A DNA stretch of 64,000 nucleotides, from the NCBI GenBank assembly GCA_035561515.1, contig DATMXP010000018.1:40681-104680 (forward strand), read 5' to 3'. Position 1 is the stretch's first letter; each line of letters opens with the position of its first letter. Positions 53,982 through 62,900 of the stretch are shown here, piece by piece. Source of the stretch: Terriglobales bacterium (GTDB lineage Bacteria > Acidobacteriota > Terriglobia > Terriglobales > Acidobacteriaceae). Under the pieces are notes generated by a model, which was not told the origin of the DNA, searched no databases, and saw nothing but the letters and a program-made list of their open reading frames with translations. A program made the translations under genes and the position numbers.

Positions 53982-55974
53982 CCGAATCTTCTCCGACCAG
54001 CCGCAACTGGGGCCGATTCTCGATTTCCGGCTGTCCGGCCAGGCGCCGCGCATGGGGCGGCGCCAAGCTGATAAAACTGCCTACGGGAACTGAGGGATCA
54101 TCCAAGATCGACGCAAGCTGTTCCAGTCGCTCCACGGTCTCTCGCTGGTGAACAGTCCACCTGTCCGCTCCGTATTGGCCTTCAGCTTGAGCGGCTTCGG
54201 CACGCCCTAAGAGCTCCCGCGTTTCTTCGAGCTGGCGCTTTACCTGTGCATTCTTGACGCATTGACCCTTGATGCAGACAAGTTCTTCGCAGTTTATGCA
54301 GTCCCGATAGTCTTCGCAGGGCGACATCGTGAAATCGTGGATGCAGTATCCGAGGTCCGTCACGTGCGCCGTAGGGACCTTCAGTTGAGCGAACTCATCC
54401 CTGGGTATCAGCCGTCGGTCGGGAACTGCGCCGAGCGGCCCGAACATAAGCGAACTATCGCCAACTGCATTCCTGATCATAAGGAGCATCTCGTCGGTGC
54501 TGACATGGTCGTATGCGGCGTTCTGGCGCACATCGACTCGGCCTGACCACTTCGCGATGTCGAGTTGGCTCAGACCGCCCATTTGGGCGATCGTGTTCAG
54601 GTAATGTCGGAATTGGTGAGTCGTGACTTTAATCTTGCTTCCATCGGCTTCTGTCAGCCCCAATCGATCGAACATCGATGCTCGGCCGTCGTTCTTGGAA
54701 CCTAGAGCATCATTGATGAAGTCGGTTGGAACCGGTTCAACCATGCAGAGATAGGTAGTTCGGGTGCCGTGCAACTCGTTCGTCCGAACGACCAGTAGTG
54801 CCTCGCTGTAACGAAGGCCAGTCTCCTTGTTCAGTACCGGGAACCCCTGCGGCAGCATCCTTAGGACCGCATCTTCGACATCTCTAAAGAGGACGGCCTT
54901 CTTGCCATCGACCGGCTGCCAAGGGATCTTCTGAACCCTGCACCACTGGCCTCCCTTGTCCACTCCAATGATCTGAGCAACCTCTTTGGTCGTGAGATAA
55001 GTTCTGTTTCGCAGATGTTCAGTTCCGGGCGGCAGAAACAAATGCCCCGGGTTGTTTTCGTACCAATATGCGATTTCACGTGCTGGTGCAGTGGCGGCCT
55101 TTAGCTTTGATATCGCATCGCTGATGACTTGAGACATTCCGCTATACACCGGTTTCAGCATGGGCGGAGCGCCTTTGGATGGCCACCAGCGCAGCAGTAC
55201 ACGGGTGTCATCTTCTGTTTGCTGTGTGACCTCGCAGTTTTCCGGAAGAAGTAAGACCTCGCTGATCCGGCTCGGCGCACCGAGCAGGATCGCCGTGACA
55301 GATGTGACGATGACATCCGTAGGTTGCTTCGCAAGGTGAAATGCCTGTGGTAAAGCATCGAGCGCACCTTCTGATGGCATCTTGGCGGCGCGACGCTCGT
55401 CGAATTCCTTCCCAACCCTCTGGGTATCTTTCGGGCGGGGCAGGGTGTTACGCCAACGAACCGGGATCGCAGTGAAGTCGTTTTCGGTCAAGAACGCCGC
55501 GAGTTGCTCAAGATCACCACCCACACGGTAAGCAAGTGCCGGGTCATAGCGTTTTCTAATGATCTCTGCCGCCGTATCGAACACATGGCCGTTGATACTC
55601 GCAATCTCAGACGTGCGGAGTTCGGAATCGAGAGCCTGGTAAACGGCCTTCAATGCATAGAGCCGGGCCTGGACGAACTTCTTCGGCCGGAGTCCGTGCA
55701 TGTAGCGGTAATAGGCCTTCGCAAACGAAAGAAAGGGCTCACGGATAGGAACTTCTGATTTCTTGTCGCTGGAGAAGGCGTAGAAGTTGATTCGAACGCG
55801 CTTGTTGCCTCTGCCCTTCAAATCAATGTGATCAGTCAGATCCCATACGTTGTCAGTGAACTTCAGATCCGCTCCGAAGACGTGTAGATCATTACGCGCT
55901 GACCCGATGAACCCGACGAAGTTTTCATTCCTCGACAAGTCAGGGCGGGGGCAAAACACGATGGCACTACTCAT
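53962..55974 (-). CDS. ginC: Large tyrosine recombinase (GinC-type)
   Basis: 670 residues. Tyrosine-recombinase core in the middle-to-C-terminal part: Arg I in LLGAPSRISEVLLLP, HxxR motif in TTHQFRHYLNTIAQ, WSGR in DIAKWSGR and nucleophile Y488 in QNAAYDHVS. A cysteine-rich segment follows (C544, C553, C559, C562, C567, C572), then a helical tail. N-terminal 350 residues are a large non-catalytic domain, as in TnpB/GinC. Starts 8 nt inside the ginB end. Confidence 0.87.
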   Translation of the reverse strand: MSSAIVFCPRPDLSRNENFVGFIGSARNDLHVFGADLKFTDNVWDLTDHIDLKGRGNKRVRINFYAFSSDKKSEVPIREPFLSFAKAYYRYMHGLRPKKFVQARLYALKAVYQALDSELRTSEIASINGHVFDTAAEIIRKRYDPALAYRVGGDLEQLAAFLTENDFTAIPVRWRNTLPRPKDTQRVGKEFDERRAAKMPSEGALDALPQAFHLAKQPTDVIVTSVTAILLGAPSRISEVLLLPENCEVTQQTEDDTRVLLRWWPSKGAPPMLKPVYSGMSQVISDAISKLKAATAPAREIAYWYENNPGHLFLPPGTEHLRNRTYLTTKEVAQIIGVDKGGQWCRVQKIPWQPVDGKKAVLFRDVEDAVLRMLPQGFPVLNKETGLRYSEALLVVRTNELHGTRTTYLCMVEPVPTDFINDALGSKNDGRASMFDRLGLTEADGSKIKVTTHQFRHYLNTIAQMGGLSQLDIAKWSGRVDVRQNAAYDHVSTDEMLLMIRNAVGDSSLMFGPLGAVPDRRLIPRDEFAQLKVPTAHVTDLGYCIHDFTMSPCEDYRDCINCEELVCIKGQCVKNAQVKRQLEETRELLGRAEAAQAEGQYGADRWTVHQRETVERLEQLASILDDPSVPVGSFISLAPPHARRLAGQPEIENRPQLRLVGEDSDAIKEI

Positions 55975-57490
55975 TGGGATGTTCCTGCTTTCCGCCCGTA
56001 ATGTCGGCGCATCTTCTCACCACCTCAGCAACAGCGAGGATCGTTCGGTCGTCGATACTGGCAATTCGCCTGTCGGATGATGAGTACAGCCGCTCGCGTT
56101 CCTTGATCAGGTGATCCAAAACTGCCTCGTGAGGACCATCGAGCCAAGGTTCGAAGCTCCGGCATGTATAGCAGGCGATCGGTGCCATGAGTCCGCAGAA
56201 GCCGTATTCACCACAGTTGCCAACCGGTTTGGGATCAAGCCGGGGATCGCGGATTCGACTGCTCGGATCTCCAGAACGACGCGCCTGTGATTCGTCAGTA
56301 ATGATCACGCCAGCGAACGCTTGCGCCAGAGGCGCAAGCTTCAACGCAACCGCCCGGTCGATTCTTTCCATCATGCCGGGAGTGGCTTCCACATAAACGC
56401 CGGCATTCTGAGTGTCGGTGTGGTCCAAGAGTTCGGCGATGACCAGTTCCCCGTGCCCTTCGTCTGCTGCGCGACACGCCAAGGTTCGGCGGAAGCGAGT
56501 TGCATTGATGTTCATCGACTTCCCCGTCCGTTCGGATCGCACCATCAAACGATCCATCGTCACCTGAAACCACTCGCTAAGCGAACCAGCTGTCCGGTGG
56601 TATTCGAAACCAGGGGATTCTCTCTTTAGCCGCCGCTTTGCCGGGAAAAGAGGGGCTTGTTGCGGATCCTGTAGCAGTGACGCGAATCGATTTCGCACCT
56701 CCACCGCGTGTTCCAGTACTAATTTGCCGATGGCTGGCGTCAGCGTCCTCTTCTTGAAGCTGGATCGTCCATCTTGTTCCCGCTTCTTGGCGCGTGGGAC
56801 CGCGATTACGTATGTCGTTCCGCTGCCCGTTGAGAGAGAAGTGATATCGCACACCTTCATCGCCGCGTATTGAATGGGACGAGGTCCTAATGCCATGAAC
56901 AGCAACGTGAGTACGTAGTCTTCCTGATCAATCGAATGAAGCTCGTGCGCTTGATTCAAAGCGGTTCTAATCGCCTCGAACTCCACGTCCGTAAATCTGC
57001 CCTGTTCGGGATCCATGGTCCTGACCGCAACGCCCTTGGGATTACCCCTAATTCTTATGCTGCGCAGGTACTTTGCGGCGTCATCGCTGACGCCCGGAAA
57101 AGACATGCGATGCCAACGTTTTAGCAGCCCAGAAAGGCTGCCCAGATACCACTCGGTTTGCCGATCGAGCGTCGCACGATAGTTGATCAGGTCGGAACTT
57201 GAGATCGTGTCGCTCGTCAGCCTGATCTTTGACACAAAGTGTCTGAACCGATCAAAGAGGTTGCCGAGATGACTTGGGGATTGGTTCTCTGCGTACCACG
57301 CGAGAACCAGCTTCAACGATTGGCAGATTCTCAGGGGTGCGTGGATCTGATCGAAGTTGAGCCTGATCAAATTCACGCCGTCACGATAGCTCCAGAGGGT
57401 GTCTTGCGGATTGAAAAGCACTCCGCTGCGCGTCCTAATTGAAGGGGGCAGCTCAACGCTGCTGGCCCCAGGCATCTCAATGAATCTCAT
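55967..57490 (-). CDS. ginB: Large tyrosine recombinase (GinB-type)
   Basis: 507 residues. Arg I in ALGPRPIQYAAMK, the box-II region ATRFRRTLACRAADEGHGELVIAELLDHTDTQNAGVYVEATP with catalytic R, H and nucleophile Y366. The usual HxxR histidine is replaced (RFRRT), a variant common in this group. A C-terminal cysteine cluster (GNCGEYGFCGLMAPIACYTCRSF) probably binds zinc. ATG overlaps the ginA stop by 4 nt and the stop overlaps ginC, so all are translated together. Confidence 0.87.
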   Translation of the reverse strand: MRFIEMPGASSVELPPSIRTRSGVLFNPQDTLWSYRDGVNLIRLNFDQIHAPLRICQSLKLVLAWYAENQSPSHLGNLFDRFRHFVSKIRLTSDTISSSDLINYRATLDRQTEWYLGSLSGLLKRWHRMSFPGVSDDAAKYLRSIRIRGNPKGVAVRTMDPEQGRFTDVEFEAIRTALNQAHELHSIDQEDYVLTLLFMALGPRPIQYAAMKVCDITSLSTGSGTTYVIAVPRAKKREQDGRSSFKKRTLTPAIGKLVLEHAVEVRNRFASLLQDPQQAPLFPAKRRLKRESPGFEYHRTAGSLSEWFQVTMDRLMVRSERTGKSMNINATRFRRTLACRAADEGHGELVIAELLDHTDTQNAGVYVEATPGMMERIDRAVALKLAPLAQAFAGVIITDESQARRSGDPSSRIRDPRLDPKPVGNCGEYGFCGLMAPIACYTCRSFEPWLDGPHEAVLDHLIKERERLYSSSDRRIASIDDRTILAVAEVVRRCADITGGKQEHPNE

Positions 57491-58689
57491 GAATTGTTTC
57501 CTTCAGGTACAAGCACCGATTGAAGGGACAGTGAAACCTGCTGCGCCTTCTTCCGTACCGTTCGTCGCGTGTATATCGCCGCGGAATTAGACGTAGGCTT
57601 CCATCCCATCTGGTAGGCGCGGATTCTCTTCTCGGACTCCTCGTCGATCTTGTGCCCGTCCGCGTATTCGGAGAACACATCGTTCCATGTGTGTCGCAGC
57701 ACGTGTCCCGTTAGATTGCGAGGCAGTTCCGGGTGCTTCTGGCGAAGCACCGCGAATACCTTGTTAAGAGCTGCATATGACAGGGGTGATCCGGACTCCG
57801 AGACCAGGAGAAAGTCATGCTTGCTTGCGTTCTTCAGCTTGCGCCGGTAATGGAGAATGTAATCACTGACCTGCTTCTGTAGTTGCTCCGATAATGCGAG
57901 TTCGCGAGCTAGTGTCTTTGCGTTCGGTTGCCGAGGACGCGGATCATCAATGGAATCGGCTTGCCGCATGATCATCAACGTGCCCTTTCTAAAGTTGATG
58001 TGTTGATTCCTGATGCCGAGGAACTCTCCACCTCGGATTCCGAGCTGATATAGAAGAATCCAGATGAGGTGATTTCTTACACGCGCATGCTCTGTTCTCC
58101 ACGGATTCTCCGGGGAATCTGGCCGTACAATGTCCATCACACGTTGGACGGTTTCGGGAGCCAGTCCTTCCCGCGCATCAAGTTGCGCAGTAGCCGGAGG
58201 GATCCGAGCACGGATCGTATCCACTGCGATCTTGCCCCGCTGTTGAAGTAACTGGGAGTGACGATACTCCCTCTCCAGTAGCTTTCCTTTAACCGTCCAT
58301 TCGATGTATTTGCAGATGGTTCTGAGTCTTGATGCGCAGACCTGGGAGGTAACCAACGCCTTCTGCGGGCTGCTGGCCGACAAGTCCATTCGACAGGTCC
58401 GAACGAGACCCTCGATCTCTCCCAGTTCGAGCAAACTGCCCTCGTCCAATCGAGCCAGCAGATCGATCCCATGTTCATCCAGGAAGGTCTGGAACACCGA
58501 CAGTGCGCCAAGGGCATTGACGATGGTGTTGGAGGCGCGGTGTCGGTTCCGGACCTCAGCCACGGAGAAAACAGTCGGTCCGTACAGCGGAACGCCTGAG
58601 TCGGTGAGGAGCATTGGAAGGCGCTCTCCGGACCTCAGAATGATGGTTTTCAGGTGGTATTTGCCCATGTTGTTTACGTCCGCTTGCAT
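57487..58689 (-). CDS. ginA: Tyrosine recombinase (GinA-type)
   Basis: 400 residues from ATG 58689 (SD AGAGG 6 nt upstream); the frame extends to 58788 without a better start. Core motifs: Arg I in LGIRGGEFLGIR, HVLRHTWND (HxxRH), QMGWKPTSNSA with W in place of the box-II His, and nucleophile Y373 in AAIYTRR. N-terminal SAM-like core-binding region about 70-190. First gene of the operon, next to the presumed attachment region and ssb. Closest in layout to Tn554 TnpA. Confidence 0.88.
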   Translation of the reverse strand: MQADVNNMGKYHLKTIILRSGERLPMLLTDSGVPLYGPTVFSVAEVRNRHRASNTIVNALGALSVFQTFLDEHGIDLLARLDEGSLLELGEIEGLVRTCRMDLSASSPQKALVTSQVCASRLRTICKYIEWTVKGKLLEREYRHSQLLQQRGKIAVDTIRARIPPATAQLDAREGLAPETVQRVMDIVRPDSPENPWRTEHARVRNHLIWILLYQLGIRGGEFLGIRNQHINFRKGTLMIMRQADSIDDPRPRQPNAKTLARELALSEQLQKQVSDYILHYRRKLKNASKHDFLLVSESGSPLSYAALNKVFAVLRQKHPELPRNLTGHVLRHTWNDVFSEYADGHKIDEESEKRIRAYQMGWKPTSNSAAIYTRRTVRKKAQQVSLSLQSVLVPEGNNS

Positions 58690-59025
58690 GTATAGCCTCT
58701 CTAGCGCACACGTTAAGTGACGCAGCTCACCGTCAACAGTGTTTTTGGAGCGGCCGGGCGGGCCGACACGCGCTGCGCCAGTAGTCAAGGAGCAGTAGCG
58801 GAGAAGGTTAATGCGCCGACAGGCGAGGACTCGCGGAAGACTAGGAGGACGGTGGCAAGCAGCAAAATCGCGGCCGGCGTAAAGCTGTGGAAAAGACGCG
58901 AGGTGGAAAACTCAACTGCGGAGTTTCCCACCTCGCTTGGAAAACGCTTCGCGTTTCCCACTTTCCCACAGCTTCTACTGCTCCTACATACATAGACTTA
59001 TTTACATCTATGAGGTAGGTCAATT
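58690..59025. other. Gap between ginA and ssb: candidate island end
   Basis: 336 bp without a gene. Holds a possible ginA promoter (TTGACG at 58731-58736 and TAACGT at 58710-58715 on the minus strand, 15-nt spacing), the nested inverted-repeat structure 58882-58974 and a small palindrome CATAGA-N10-TCTATG at 58991-59012. Confidence 0.6.
58882..58974. repeat. Nested inverted repeats, candidate recombinase attachment site
   Basis: Three stems: outer AAGCTGTGG+AAAG (58882-58895) with CTTT+CCACAGCTT (58961-58974); first inner GCGAGGTGG+AAACTC (58898-58913) with GAGTTT+CCACCTCGC (58921-58936); second inner G+AAACGC (58940-58947) with GCGTTT+C (58951-58958). Every stem contains TGGAAAA on the left and TTTCCCA on the right with one A/C mismatch at the same place. 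This gives three paired copies of one recognition unit. It lies between the recombinase operon and ssb. Confidence 0.6.
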
Positions 59026-59487
59026 CTAGAACGGAATATCCTCATCCGTTATCTGCGTTGCGTTCTCGTAATCGGGCGCGCCCTGGTTCATGCCGCCAGC
59101 CGACGCACCACGCGAACGCGATCCGCCTTCTTCACCACCGCCCTGACCTTGACCGCCACCAAGCAGCACCAGGTCATTGGCCACGATCTCGGTGGAGTAC
59201 TTCTTCTCATGGGTGTTCTTGTCTTCCCACGAACGGGTTTGCAGCTTCCCTTCGATGTAGACCGACCGCCCCTTCTTCAGATACTCCCCGGCGATCTCCG
59301 CCAGCCGCTGCCATGCCACCACGCGGTGCCATTCGGTGCGGTCCTGCCAGTTGCCGTCCTTATCCTTGAACCGTTCATTGGTCGCGATGGTCATCGTCGC
59401 AACGGCGGTTCCTTGCGGTGTATACCGGACCTCGGGGTCCTTACCCAGATTGCCAAGAAGAATGACTTTATTAACGCTTTTTGCCAT
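59026..59487 (-). CDS. ssb: Single-stranded DNA-binding protein
   Basis: 153 residues. OB fold at 1-110 ([90 protein letters not shown]), glycine-rich linker and the acidic interaction tip DEDIPF. SD AAGGCGG before ATG 59487. The tip recruits repair and replication partners. Its 3' end adjoins the island candidate. Two tandem 16-bp repeats lie just upstream. Confidence 0.97.
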   Translation of the reverse strand: MAKSVNKVILLGNLGKDPEVRYTPQGTAVATMTIATNERFKDKDGNWQDRTEWHRVVAWQRLAEIAGEYLKKGRSVYIEGKLQTRSWEDKNTHEKKYSTEIVANDLVLLGGGQGQGGGEEGGSRSRGASAGGMNQGAPDYENATQITDEDIPF

Positions 59488-59510
59488 GGAAGACCGCCTT
59501 TTGTCCGCTG

Positions 59511-59544
59511 GTAATTTGGGCTGTCACTGTAATTTGGGTTGTCA
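59511..59544 (-). promoter_or_regulatory. Tandem 16-bp repeats upstream of ssb
   Basis: Two copies of GTAATTTGGGYTGTCA (59511-59526 and 59529-59544; one mismatch, 18-bp period). On the ssb strand each begins with TGACA. Position 24-57 bp before the start fits an operator or duplicated promoter element. Confidence 0.5.
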
Positions 59545-59828
59545 TGCTTCTGGATCGGGTATCTCTGTACCCGTCGCAGTAGGACAGTACCAGCGGATCT
59601 CCTTTCTACGAATTCATCGCGATGCTCAGCAGTATAAATGCTCCTTGCTCCATCCAATAGCAAATCGCAGGAGAGTTGAATTGTTTCCTTGCGAAGGTCT
59701 TCCCGTTGCGGGAAGCTTCCGCGATTAACACGCAAATAGCCGGCTCCGCTCGTTGCCATCCTCGACAGGATCTCCCGTCCAGTAAGGGGTTTGGCCCTAT
59801 CGACCGAATCGCGCATTCGAAAACTTTT

Positions 59829-59856
59829 CTTGACAAACTTCTATATACCTCTAAAC
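59829..59856 (+). promoter_or_regulatory. Promoter of the giant gene
   Basis: TTGACA (59829-59834), 16-nt spacer, TAAACT (59851-59856). The start would be near 59863, giving an about 90-nt 5' leader to ATG 59952. Between 59545 and 59828 I see nothing else. Confidence 0.55.
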
Positions 59857-59951
59857 TCCCTCGATATCCTGGCGCGACACCCTCGTCGCGCTAAACCTTT
59901 CCTTGACGGCTTCTCTTTCCTTCAACTGAATACTGAAAGGCTGAACCCTGT

Positions 59952-62900
59952 ATGCGGATTACTGGTCATTTATTGAACACGACAACCCCTGGAAAGAACG
60001 ATGTGTTCGACGGGTACGTAGTTGAGGCGCGTTATTTGGTGTTGGCCGAGCGTGCTGAGGAAGTAACTTTCCGCGAAGTGGTGGATCGATTCGTCTGCCA
60101 GGGCACAGGCAACGAGTTCGGCTTCGAGCTGCCGGATATTCACCAGCTCGCGTTGGATAAGGAGCTCAGGCTTGCGGTTCGCAACCGCAAAGGGCTCGAG
60201 GTGTTCAGTAAAGAATTCCCACTTGCGAATGTGGTTCGCTCGGAGAAGCCGCTGGACCTTCCCATCGACCGCATCGAAGCTCCACCCACGCGAACAGCCG
60301 TCACGTTACATGGCCGCTTGGTTTGGAAGGGAGATACACAAAAGACGGACGGCTTCGAGGGATTCAAGGTCACGGCCGACTTCAAGGCGCAGGCAGACGA
60401 TGACGACCAGACTTACGTAGCACAGTCAGCAGCGGCGACGTTAGGCGCCGGCACGAACAAGTTCTCGACGGCCCTGCCAGCCGAGGAAGAGCTGAAGAAA
60501 GACGAACCGATCCCGGTGACGGTGACGTACCCGGATGGACACAGCACTTCGGGCGGCAGTTTCAATGCGGAGCGGCTGCGTGAAGATGTGGTGCTGGAGG
60601 TTGTGCCTCCTCAAGCAATCGTCGTAAAGACCGACGCGCGAGTAGAGGAAACCAAACCGGAACGCATTAAGGGCAAGGTAGTCGACCTGGAAGGGAAGCA
60701 CCAGATCAGGAACAAGCAGGTAATCCTCTGGGGCAAACGGGACGGCGCCGCGCGGCCCATTCTTGTGGCCGTCACCGACGGGTACGGAAACTTCTCTGGC
60801 GATCGACCGAAAGACGAGCTCGAAGCTGCGCTAGGCACCGTCGCCGGGACGCTCAACGCTACGGTGGAAATGGGCGTGCCGATGGAACTGGAGGGCGTCG
60901 CCGAAGAAGAGCACCCGACCGGCAAGCTGCCCAAGTTCGTGTACCTGGTGGTGAAACTGCCGCAGCGTTATACCGAAGATGACGATGCATGTGGGTGCGA
61001 TGGCACCAAGGTCCCGCGCCAGCCGGATCCTGAAGACCTGGTGAAGAACTCCGGCGCCTACTCGCAAGACATTGGATTGAATTGCGTGAACTTCACCACG
61101 CCGAACCGCACGCTGGAGGAGTTCAGCTACACCATGGTAGTGCGGACCACCGATCCCGCCATTAAAGGAACGACACTCTCCGATATCGAAAAGCGTACCG
61201 AGCGCGAACGAACCGTTCGGGAAATGGCAGCAGAGGCTTCGGTTTCAGAGATTCTTCCAACCTTGTCCTCCAGGGTGCTGGCCAAGAGCATACCCGCGAC
61301 CACGCGCTCGGCTCAGCCTGTTCTAAGTTCGCTCAATATCGCCGCCGCGGCTACGAAGTTTGCATTGCCCACTTACTGGAAGGATGTGTTCAAGACCGTA
61401 CCGGGTCGTGGCGAACTCAACGCCAGCAATTCGATCGACTGGGACAGCACGCCCACCTTCTACCAGGCGGCAACGATCGCGCATGGCCACGTACTGCATT
61501 TCAAGCAGATCTGGAAAGCCGACGGCTACTCACTGGGAGACCTGGTCTACAGTCTTCCGCTTGCGCCCGGCCAGAAGAAGCAGGTCGTGATTTTCGATTG
61601 GGATCGAACCGAGTACGGCAGGAGAGACGAGGACACTCATGAAGATGAGGCCCTGAACTCGTACCTCAGCCACAACCGCGATATCCTGGACATCACTCGC
61701 GGCAGTCTGGCGGAACACATGACCGGCGGCAGTCGCGCTTCAACCTCCGGCGTTTCCGGAGGCCTGGGTGTGGGAATCGGAGCGATGTTCAGCTCGGTGA
61801 TGGTGGGTGTGGCGGGAGGATTTTCTGCCTCCAGCGGATCGGCTTCCTCGTCGGCGTGGCAGGACTCCAGCCGGGACGTGGCCGCCACTGGGATGAACCA
61901 GTTGCGCGACATGGTGCAGCAAGGCGCATCGGCGGTTCGCAACCAGCGAAGCACCGTCGTACAGACTGCACGCCAGACAGAACGCTTTCGAGTCGAAACC
62001 GAAGTTGTTGCCAACCACAATCACTGTCATGCGATTACGTTGCAGTACTTCGAAGTCCTGCGCCACTACGCCATCGAGCAGAAGCTTACGCACGTGCAGG
62101 AGTGCTTGTTTATCCCACTGCTGATGTCGGAGTTCGATGAGGCCAAGGTGGTGCGATGGAAAGACCAGCTTCGGCCTGCGCTGCGAGATCCCAACCCGCG
62201 TAACGTGTTCATCCTTTCCACTGGCGGCATTTCCTATCGCAATAAGCCGCTGGCGGATGGCTTCGATGCAATCGAACGCCGTCAGAACAACTACGCTGGT
62301 ACCGATTTTCCAACTACGACCTACGCCGCCGAAGAGGTCCTGGACCTCTCGGGAGACCTCTATATCTCGCTCACTCTGAATCGGCCGAAGGATAAGGACG
62401 ACGCCAACGCCGATTACCCGCTCATCGATGCAGACTGGGCTTTGTACACGATGTTCACCGGGTGGACGACCGCGTTCATCTTCAACAATTATTTCGCGAA
62501 GCGTGCCCAGCAGGAACGAGACCGCATTTTTGAAGAGACCATCGCCCCCAAAATCGCCGAAGGCTTCATCGATACATTGAAGTTCCTGGCCATCGATAAA
62601 GACGGCAACCCGCATTCCATAGACCTGGATACAACTCTGATCTCGCGCTATCAGCGTGACGCCACCTTGTATGTTTCCGTCAGGCCGAAACAGGGCAAGC
62701 TCGGCATAACTCGGGAACAGATCTCGAAGCTGGTGATCTACACCAACTACGACATTTCCGCCTCCGCCAACTCACGCATCATCGTTCGTCGAGGTACCTT
62801 CCGCTATCGGACTGCCCACTTCGACGGTGTGCTTTATCGCAATGACGCCATCAACAACGATTTGAAGAGTACTTCGATCGCGTTCCCCGGCGGGACAATC

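Larger units (their letters stand above)
50047..59034. mobile_element. GInt-type genomic island (provisional limits)
   Basis: Defined by the ginABCD operon (53535-58689). The right limit is probably the inverted-repeat region or the ssb 3' end. The left limit is uncertain: R1 and R2 both contain TAGAACGG (50047, 51539), which also occurs at the ssb 3' end (59027), and GC content drops at R1. Cargo: two exported propellers, XRE gene, XRE relic, 80-aa gene. An 8-base match alone can arise by chance. Confidence 0.45.

Noticed and set aside
58882..58974. Inverted repeats as a CRISPR array or simple ssb terminator
   Set aside because: There are no regular spacers, and the units are inverted rather than direct; no T-tract follows on the ssb strand.
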